A stretch of 12,983 nt of DNA from Bacteroides sp. Its GTDB lineage: Bacteria > Bacteroidota > Bacteroidia > Bacteroidales > Bacteroidaceae. Under the pieces are notes generated by a model. It did not search any database and had not been told where the DNA came from. It saw only the letters and a program-made list of their open reading frames with translations. Location of the stretch: positions 1 through 12,983 of the forward strand of contig DXLM01000077.1 in assembly GCA_019414725.1 (NCBI GenBank). The letters are read 5' to 3'. Position numbers and translations under genes: made by a program. Positions within the stretch are counted from its first letter, which is position 1. Each line of letters starts with the position of its first letter. Shown here piece by piece: positions 8,029 to 12,983 of this stretch.

Positions 8029-9341
8029 ATGCGCAATTTCATATTTCTAAACAGAAAAATAAGAAGATTACTTTTACTGTTAGTTACTTTTTTTTGTGTG
8101 TTAGAATGATGGGAGAAACGATTATTCCGGATTCCATTTCCAATCCCATTTGCACGGGATTCCATCCAGATCCTTCTATCTGCCGGGTAGGAGAAGATTA
8201 TTATTTAGTCACTTCATCATTCACATGGTTTCCCGGACTTCCCATTTATCATAGCCGTGACCTGACTAATTAACGGTATGACGGATAATGATGGCATCTG
8301 GGCACCCACTTTGCGTTATCATAATGGAACATTCTATCTTATTACCACAGCTCATGGCTGTGGTGGCAATTTCTACATGACAACCAAGAATCCGGCCGGT
8401 CCCTGGTCGGATCCGGTATGGCTGAAAGATGCTCCCGGCATTGACCCTTCTCTTTTTTTTGATGAGGACGGACGCTGTTATTATACAGGCAATCGCTGGG
8501 ATTTTAAGAGCGCATGGCCTGCCCAGTGTGCCGTATGGATGCAGGAGCTGGACCTCCAAAAAAGATGTCTGGTCGGAGAACGAAAAACATTGGCCTATGG
8601 CCATGCGGCTAATGCAAAGTACGCCGAAGGGCCTCATTTATACAAAATAGAGGATCACTATCTATTGTTGATGGCTGAAGGAGGATCGGATTATAACCAT
8701 GCTGTTACCGCCCTCACTGCTAAATCCCTCTGGGGACCATATGTACCTTGTACCGTCAATCCCGTATTGACACACCGCCATCTTGGCAAGGACTACCCTG
8801 TGCAGTCTCTCGGACATGCCGATTTGGCACAGACACCAACCGGACATTGGTATGCTGTGTTTCTCGGTAAACGGATCGTGGAAGGAGGTCTGGTGCCTTT
8901 AGGACGCGAAACCTTTCTTTGTGAGGTGAGTTTTCAAAACGGTAAACCTATCTTCAATCCCGGCATTGGTGTTATCGGAACCGGTTGAAACGTCCACTTT
9001 TACCATAGACGCCGGTGTCGAAGACAGATAAACAGAATGATTTTGAAAATTCTGCTTTATCACCGGAATGGGCTACAATGCGTATCCCTGAGCAACCTTT
9101 CCATCATTTTGCCGATGGCAACTTGTTTTTGTCTCTCCGACCTGAGATGGCAGACAGTCTGGTATGTCCCTCCATGCTTCTGCGCCGTGTACATTCCCAT
9201 AATTTTTCTGCCACCACAACAATGAGTTTCTCCACCCGTCGGGCGAACGAATGGGCGGGCTTGGCTCTGTATCGTACAGCTAAAGGCTATTATTCATTAC
9301 TGAAAGGAAAGAATGAAATCCGTTTGACAATCGATAAATAA
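8029..9341 (+). pseudogene. Decayed GH43 beta-xylosidase/alpha-L-arabinofuranosidase-like gene
   Basis: The pieces of one secreted GH43 enzyme lie in changing frames. (1) 8029-8105: a signal peptide, MRNFIFLNRKIRRLLLLLV and on, ending at TGA 8107-8109. (2) 8106-8270: the first blade with TGFHPDPSIC (base Asp) and FTWFPGLPIYHSRDL, ending at TAA 8271. (3) 8278-8985: GIWAPTLRYH, IDPSLFFDEDG (modulator Asp), EGPHLYK (acid Glu), GHADL and WYAVFLGKR, ending at TGA 8986. (4) A bridge in a third frame (LSEPVETSTFTIDAGVEDR) and then a frame to 9341 with the C-terminal concanavalin-like domain (FENSALSPEW, FSATTTMSF, AGLALYRTAKGYYSLL). About 20 codons that usually join HSRDL to the GIWAPT motif are missing, and the C-terminal domain stops early. 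It resembles GH43 subfamily 12-type proteins. It cannot give a full enzyme. Confidence 0.88.
8088..8095 (+). repeat. T8 homopolymer between signal peptide and mature part of the GH43 pseudogene
   Basis: The signal-peptide frame (from ATG 8029) and the frame of the first catalytic blade (through ATG 8106) differ by one base. Adding a T to this run would join them as VTFFLCVRMMGETIIPDSI. It is the likely place of the first lesion, though any site from about 8085 to 8105 would do. Confidence 0.55.
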
Positions 9342-9397
9342 AGCATCATACCAATGGTTTGAATATAAGGAAGAATAATTGTAAGTTTAATCCCCTC

Positions 9398-9459
9398 TTC
9401 CCATAATTTCCAAGATATTTTTAGTATCTAACTCTAAAATCAACCGGAAGTTATGGGAA
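9398..9459. repeat. Imperfect 14-bp inverted repeat with 34-base loop
   Basis: TTCCCATAATTTCC (9398-9411) pairs with GGAAGTTATGGGAA (9446-9459) at 13 of 14 positions; the odd pair is T-G. Inside the loop AGATA (9413-9417) and TATCT (9425-9429) form a smaller stem. It could be a terminator, a structured RNA, or a small element remnant. Confidence 0.55.
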
Positions 9460-9588
9460 TATGTCTGATAATTTATCAATATTAATTAAATCCGTTCCTT
9501 GCAACTATATTTAGAATACAGAAATTCGAATCGCACTTTTGCCCAGTTTGCATCCACTTATTCGTTTCTTTTTTGTACTTTAGCCTAA

Positions 9589-9617
9589 ACTTATCTTACA
9601 TAAAGTGACAGATAAGT
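9589..9617. promoter_or_regulatory. 8-bp dyad upstream of fic, possible operator
   Basis: ACTTATCT (9589-9596) and AGATAAGT (9610-9617) form a perfect inverted repeat with a 13-base spacer, 26 bases before the Fic start codon. The half-site centres lie 21 bp apart, two helical turns, as expected for a dimeric DNA-binding protein. The winged helix at the C-terminus of the Fic protein is an obvious candidate to bind here. That link is an inference. Confidence 0.4.
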
Positions 9618-9642
9618 ACAACGATAAATAATTGTTTATACC

Positions 9643-10644
9643 ATGTATATACCACCATTTACCATATCAACCAACGCTATCAACTTGATTGCAGAAATAT
9701 CTGCACAGATTGAGCGATACGCCATTCGTTTAGAGCAAAGCGATGGGCTGAGATTGCGAAAAGCCAATCGAGTAAGAACAATCCATAGTTCATTGGCCAT
9801 TGAAGGGAATATGCTGTCGGAAAACGAAGTGAAAGACATTATTGATGGTAAAACGGTTATGGCACCTTTGCGGCAGATTCAAGAGGTTAAAAACGCTATA
9901 AAGACCTATGAGCTTTACGAAAAATTAAATCCGTTTGATGTAAATGACTTGTTAAAGGCACACGGTACAATGATGATGGCACTGACCGACGATGCCGGCA
10001 AATTCCGCCGTGGTGGAGTCGGTGTTTTCTCAGAAGAAAGATTGGTACACATGGCTCCCCCTGCCGATCGCGTTCCTTTTTTGATAGATGATTTATTTGA
10101 GTGGCTCAAACAGGCCAAAGACCATTTACTCATTCGCAGTTGTGTGTTCCATTATGAATTTGAATTTATTCATCCATTCAGTGATGGTAATGGGCGTATG
10201 GGCCGTCTTTGGCAATCACTAATTTTAGGCAGACTGCATCCGCTTTTTGAATATCTGCCCGTAGAAAATATGGTCTATGCCAATCAAGAAGCTTATTATA
10301 ATGCAATACAGCACAGCACTGCAACAGCTGATTCAGGACCTTTCATTGAATTTATGCTTCAAGAGATTTTAAACACCCTCAAGAGACATCAAGGCAGTCT
10401 TATATCTCAGCACAATGTGATGGAAGTTCGGGATAAAATTCGGGATAAGTTCGGGATAAGTTCGGAACAAATCATTGAACAAATCCAGCGTAATCCGGCT
10501 GTCACCCTTGATGAAATCGCAGCTGCACTCTCCGTCACCCGTCGCTCGATTGAAAAGAAAATCAAGGAACTGCGTGATGCCGGTTACATAAGACGCGAAG
10601 GAAGCAATAAATCGGGACGTTGGATAGTGAATGATGAGGTCTAA
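9643..10644 (+). CDS. Class II Fic AMP-transferase with C-terminal winged helix
   Basis: Fic enzymes transfer AMP, or sometimes other phosphate-containing groups, from a nucleotide to a hydroxyl side chain on a target protein. The catalytic loop H177-P-F-S-D-G-N-G-R-M-G-R188 is complete. The inhibitory helix motif S50-L-A-I-E54-G (S/T-xxx-E-G) is N-terminal, so this is a class II, self-inhibited protein that needs no separate antitoxin. Residues about 100-245 form the Fic core, with the target-docking flap near GVGVFSEERLVHMAPP (125-140). Residues about 275-330 form a winged helix (VTLDEIAAALSVTRRSIEKKIKELRD), the layout known from Shewanella SoFic. The 333 residues fit that layout. An 11/12-bp tandem repeat lies in the linker. 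The gene stands alone, convergent with the SGNH gene. The protein target is unknown. Confidence 0.93.
   Translation: MYIPPFTISTNAINLIAEISAQIERYAIRLEQSDGLRLRKANRVRTIHSSLAIEGNMLSENEVKDIIDGKTVMAPLRQIQEVKNAIKTYELYEKLNPFDVNDLLKAHGTMMMALTDDAGKFRRGGVGVFSEERLVHMAPPADRVPFLIDDLFEWLKQAKDHLLIRSCVFHYEFEFIHPFSDGNGRMGRLWQSLILGRLHPLFEYLPVENMVYANQEAYYNAIQHSTATADSGPFIEFMLQEILNTLKRHQGSLISQHNVMEVRDKIRDKFGISSEQIIEQIQRNPAVTLDEIAAALSVTRRSIEKKIKELRDAGYIRREGSNKSGRWIVNDEV
10427..10465 (+). repeat. 11/12-bp tandem repeat in the fic linker
   Basis: TTCGGGATAAAA (12 bases) is followed by two copies of TTCGGGATAAG (11 bases) and a partial TTCGG. It encodes part of EVRDKIRDKFGISSEQ, between the Fic core and the winged helix. 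Loss or gain of one 11-base unit would shift the frame and remove the DNA-binding domain while leaving the catalytic part intact. Confidence 0.85.
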
Positions 10645-10757
10645 TGTCTGGATGCGACATTCATCAAGCCACAAAGATACTTGTTATCAGTCGCCCATCA
10701 AAAGCCAGGATTCATAAAACCATTGACTAAGTTTATCAAAAGAATTATATTCCTTTT

Positions 10758-10819
10758 AGCCTGTTTAAATTTGCATCAGCATTGTCATTCTGAAATGAAA
10801 ACAAAAATTTAAACAGGCT
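10758..10819. terminator. 15-bp perfect inverted repeat between convergent genes
   Basis: AGCCTGTTTAAATTT (10758-10772) and its exact reverse complement (10805-10819) enclose 32 bases. The loop holds a second small stem (TCATT/AATGA around 10786-10799). T's precede the left arm and A's follow the right arm, which suits a bidirectional terminator for the convergent fic and SGNH genes. The long loop is unusual for that role. Confidence 0.5.
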
Positions 10820-10834
10820 TTAAAAACGATCATG

Positions 10835-11530
10835 TCACTTTCCGTGCGCAGCCATATACGCCTTCACCTGTTCACTAATCTGTTTCATCCCTTTCACCGA
10901 AGGATGGCCGCTCATCTTATCAAGCCCTTTCAATTCGATGCAATCGATCTGATAATGTTTGCAAATTGTTCTGACTGATTCAGTTATCTCGTTTCCCAAA
11001 CCATCATTCAACAAAAAATAGATCTCCACATTAGGATAGTAATCAATCATTGTATCCAGCATATAAGCCATGGCAGGGCGGAAAGAATACAAATCTTTTT
11101 TAGACCAATCCGCATACTGATACTCTCCTAAAGGTGATTTCGCCCAATAATCATTAGTCGCGCCAAAAATAAAAATAATATCAGGACAGCCCAACGCCTT
11201 CATCCGGGTGATGAAAGAACGGTCGCTATAATCCTCCGAACGGTAACCGGTATGGCAAATAGTAGCACCGGAAAACGAATTATTCACACAAAGACGGTAG
11301 TTGTTCTCCTTAATAAACTGATGCCACCAGGTATTACGTACAGAAACCATATCTGTCTTCCGTCCTTTAGGAGGCGTCTTCAGATACCATACAAAATTAG
11401 TATCGGGCTGAACATAGCCTTCGAAAGTGGAATAAGAATCCCCCAGAATAGAAACGGATTTCAAACCTTGAGCAATGCCCGGATGACAGAACAACGTGCA
11501 AAACAGCAGAGTTATAATATACTTTTTCAT
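10835..11530 (-). CDS. Secreted SGNH/GDSL hydrolase, probable carbohydrate esterase
   Basis: Signal peptide about 1-20 (cleavage near GIA-Q) followed by an SGNH fold. Block I is ILGDSYST with nucleophile S32; block II has G88 in NNSFSGAT; block III is GATND with N126; the C-terminal block has H209 in SGHPSVKG. The residue three before His, often Asp in the DxxH pair, is Met206, so this looks like a Ser-His dyad or a variant with Asp elsewhere (D204 is the nearest). The 231 residues are normal for a single-domain member. In polysaccharide loci such proteins often remove acetyl groups from glycans; that role is inferred. The start at 11530 follows a good -7 box. It is divergent from the propeller gene on its right. 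Confidence 0.85.
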   Translation of the reverse strand: MKKYIITLLFCTLFCHPGIAQGLKSVSILGDSYSTFEGYVQPDTNFVWYLKTPPKGRKTDMVSVRNTWWHQFIKENNYRLCVNNSFSGATICHTGYRSEDYSDRSFITRMKALGCPDIIFIFGATNDYWAKSPLGEYQYADWSKKDLYSFRPAMAYMLDTMIDYYPNVEIYFLLNDGLGNEITESVRTICKHYQIDCIELKGLDKMSGHPSVKGMKQISEQVKAYMAAHGK

Positions 11531-11552
11531 AGGTATTTGATTATTTCGCCTT

Positions 11553-11560
11553 CAAATATA
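11553..11560 (-). promoter_or_regulatory. Bacteroides -7 box for the SGNH gene
   Basis: Read on the minus strand the sequence is TATATTTG, a full match to TAnnTTTG. It lies 22 bases upstream of the SGNH start codon, leaving a short leader. No clear TTTG is seen at the expected -33 distance. Confidence 0.5.
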
Positions 11561-11652
11561 CAGCATATTTTGGTTTAACTCCTATAAAAACAACCTTTTT
11601 CTTCCCTTTACAGACAAACAAGAAGACATCGAACCGCTTTATAAAAATAAGA

Positions 11653-11675
11653 ACAAATCCAATGGTTACAAATCC
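11653..11675. repeat. Direct repeat of ACAAATCC in the divergent promoter region
   Basis: Two exact 8-base copies start at 11653 and 11668, 15 bases apart, between the SGNH gene and the propeller gene. They could be half-sites for a regulator of either gene. Chance in an A-rich stretch is also possible. Confidence 0.25.
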
Positions 11676-11706
11676 TATCTACAAACGTCATTACTTATAA
11701 GCCGTA

Positions 11707-11721
11707 AAATGGGGGCCATTT
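11707..11721. promoter_or_regulatory. Short dyad just upstream of the propeller gene
   Basis: AAATGG and CCATTT flank GGG, 19 bases before the ATG at 11741. It is the only G-run in an otherwise AT-rich leader. It might be an operator or a small mRNA hairpin near the ribosome entry site. Confidence 0.25.
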
Positions 11722-11740
11722 AATTTTTAAAAGACTAAAT

Positions 11741-12983
11741 ATGACAAGAAACGCTTTTTGGGGACTGTGTATCGGATTATGTCTGACGGGTACGCAAGCC
11801 ATCGCTCAAAAGATGGAAAGCAAAAGTATCAAAACGACTGATAAAACAGATAGTATATCATTCCATATCGATGGAATCACCGAGGGAGAAACTTTATTTA
11901 CTGTTATCGGAGGACCTGAAGCCCCCGTTATCAACGCAGGAATGCCAGGTACGGAAGGGATTCAAGGAGGATTTGAAGGAGGCTCTATCGTAAAAATAAA
12001 CGGCGTTTACCACATGTTCCCTACCGAACGTGCCGGTGTGAAAGGAATGCCCGCCTATCACGACAGAGTAAAGACACGGATAGGACACTGGACCAGCACC
12101 GATGCTGTTCACTGGACACGCCAATCCACTATATTAGAATCAAGCGGTGTCTATGCATTGGTACATGAAGACAATCCCATGAATGACCGCCGTTCCGCCA
12201 TCTGGTCTTATATGCCTGTATTCAGCGAAGAAAACAACCGATGGTACGGATTCTATCTGGCTTACACCACAGATAAAGAAATTGCACCCAATCATTCTTT
12301 CGGCCGCATCTGGAGATGTGAATCCGAAAAGGAAGGTCTAGAAGGAATAGGCGGTCCTTACCGGGATATGGGAATCATGATAGAACCGGGACTGGACTCC
12401 CAACTTTGGGAAGGACGGCAAGGGGTCGCTTCTTTCTTCCCATATAAAGTGGATAAAGGCTGGAATGCGTTTATCAGTGGAGCTTATCCTTACGAAACCC
12501 GTGCAGATTATCCCTTGAAAGGAGGGGAAAAGCGCAAAGTATGGGCTGTGGGACTGGCCGAATCAGAAAACTTGGAAGGACCATGGAAACGTATGGGTGA
12601 GGAAATCAATCCAATAACTTCCATTCACCCGCAGTTTGTAGAGAATCCTATCGTATCCCGATTACCCAACGGAACCTACATAGCGATGTTTGACGGAGGA
12701 CCGGACTATTTAAACCTGCCCAACAGAATGGGATACACTTTATCCATAGACGGAAAAAACTGGAGCAAAGCACGTTATATCGCCATTGATACCAAAGTAA
12801 AAAAATGGTGGACCGTCATGCGGACCCCGCTTTGCCTGATACCCGAAGGAAACAATGTATATACCATTGTTTATACAGCTTGGGATGATACGCGCTTCCA
12901 CCCCATCGGGATGGTAAAAGTAAAATTAAATCCGGAAGTATTGGATAAACTGACAGCAGAACTGAAACCGGCTATCCCCTATT
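11741..12983 (+). CDS. Secreted beta-propeller glycosidase-like protein, runs off the right edge
   Basis: The frame is open from ATG 11741 to the edge, 414 codons with no stop. A signal peptide (about 1-22, cleavage near AIA-Q) is followed by repeated blade-like segments, each with a W/Y-rich strand pair: GGFEGGSIVKINGVYHMF (76-93), GHWTSTDAVHWTRQ (115-128), SAIWSYMPVFSEENNRWYGF (152-171), WEGRQGVASFFPY (223-235), VENPIVSRLPNGTYIAMFD (300-318), GYTLSIDGKNWSK (331-343). This pattern fits the GH43/GH32/GH117 type of five-bladed propeller. Conserved acidic residues in the blades (E79, E224, E301, D318) are candidates for catalysis. No motif lets me assign a named family. The end is probably only a few codons beyond the window, judging by the helix-like tail LDKLTAELKPA. 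Confidence 0.75.
   Translation, partial: MTRNAFWGLCIGLCLTGTQAIAQKMESKSIKTTDKTDSISFHIDGITEGETLFTVIGGPEAPVINAGMPGTEGIQGGFEGGSIVKINGVYHMFPTERAGVKGMPAYHDRVKTRIGHWTSTDAVHWTRQSTILESSGVYALVHEDNPMNDRRSAIWSYMPVFSEENNRWYGFYLAYTTDKEIAPNHSFGRIWRCESEKEGLEGIGGPYRDMGIMIEPGLDSQLWEGRQGVASFFPYKVDKGWNAFISGAYPYETRADYPLKGGEKRKVWAVGLAESENLEGPWKRMGEEINPITSIHPQFVENPIVSRLPNGTYIAMFDGGPDYLNLPNRMGYTLSIDGKNWSKARYIAIDTKVKKWWTVMRTPLCLIPEGNNVYTIVYTAWDDTRFHPIGMVKVKLNPEVLDKLTAELKPAIPY

Larger units (their letters stand above)
9342..9642. other. 301-base AT-rich intergenic region before the Fic gene
   Basis: No coding remnant of the missing GH43 C-terminus was found after 9341. The stretch carries an imperfect inverted repeat (9398-9459) and a dyad near the Fic start (9589-9617). 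A box TACTTTAG at 9576-9583 differs by one base from TAnnTTTG and could be the Fic -7 element. A TTTG at 9547-9550 lies a little too far upstream for a standard -33 element. Confidence 0.5.

Noticed and set aside
7887..8165. 92-codon minus-strand gene
   Set aside because: It overlaps the GH43 3' end and the signal peptide of the pseudogene, and its hydrophobic residues arise from AT-rich sequence read backwards.
8278..8988. Intact short GH43 gene starting at ATG 8278
   Set aside because: The first blade with the base Asp and the signal peptide lie upstream in other frames, and the C-terminal domain lies downstream in another; this is one part of a pseudogene.
9015..9341. Independent small gene from GTG 9015
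   Set aside because: The sequence is the C-terminal beta-sandwich of the same GH43 enzyme and has no start of its own.
9398..10819. The two inverted repeats flanking fic as ends of one transposon
   Set aside because: The arms of the left and right repeats share no sequence with each other, no transposase is present, and no target-site duplication was seen.
1..12983. CRISPR array, tRNA, rRNA or plasmid origin
   Set aside because: No regularly spaced repeats, cloverleaf sequences, rRNA-like segments or iterons were found by reading both strands.

Overview
The window looks like a gut Bacteroidales chromosome, most likely Bacteroides or a close relative. The evidence is a SusC/SusD pair, many exported carbohydrate-active proteins, an A/T-rich background, a Bacteroides-type -7 promoter box (TAnnTTTG) upstream of one gene, and gene starts without a Shine-Dalgarno sequence. 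No tRNA, rRNA, CRISPR array or complete insertion sequence was seen.

Region 1 (1-6221) is the downstream part of a polysaccharide-utilization locus. It holds a SusC-like TonB-dependent porin cut by the left window edge, a SusD-like lipoprotein broken by a single-base frameshift in an A7 run, and a periplasmic family S1 sulfatase with a serine-type active-site motif. Gaps of 12 and 17 bases suggest one operon. A perfect 16-bp hairpin directly after the sulfatase closes it. The SusC frame runs through the left edge with what looks like the tail of an STN domain, which in this phylum goes with ECF-sigma/anti-sigma control. With the sulfatase, this suggests, but does not prove, a sulfated glycan as substrate.

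Region 2 (6222-9341) starts with a 352-base gap, then an intact secreted GH43-type beta-propeller enzyme (440 aa) that resembles the exo-galactanase branch. A clearly decayed second GH43 gene follows, of the beta-xylosidase/arabinofuranosidase type. Its signal peptide, N-terminal blade, main catalytic part and C-terminal beta-sandwich lie in different frames. An internal segment is deleted and the C-terminus is missing.

Region 3 (9342-10834) holds a class II Fic AMP-transferase with a C-terminal winged helix. An 8-bp dyad that could be an operator lies upstream of it. Imperfect or nested inverted repeats stand on both sides, and an 11/12-bp tandem repeat lies inside the gene between the Fic domain and the winged helix.

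Region 4 (10835-12983) is a divergent pair: a secreted SGNH hydrolase on the minus strand and, on the plus strand, a secreted beta-propeller protein that runs to the right edge and belongs to no family I can name.

The main theme is glycan capture and trimming (import pair, desulfation, propeller glycosidases, an SGNH esterase) in a locus that seems to be partly decaying. The most useful points to check are the two homopolymer-linked frameshifts, the reconstruction of the GH43 pseudogene, the Fic gene with its dyad and tandem repeat, and the unassigned propeller at the right edge.
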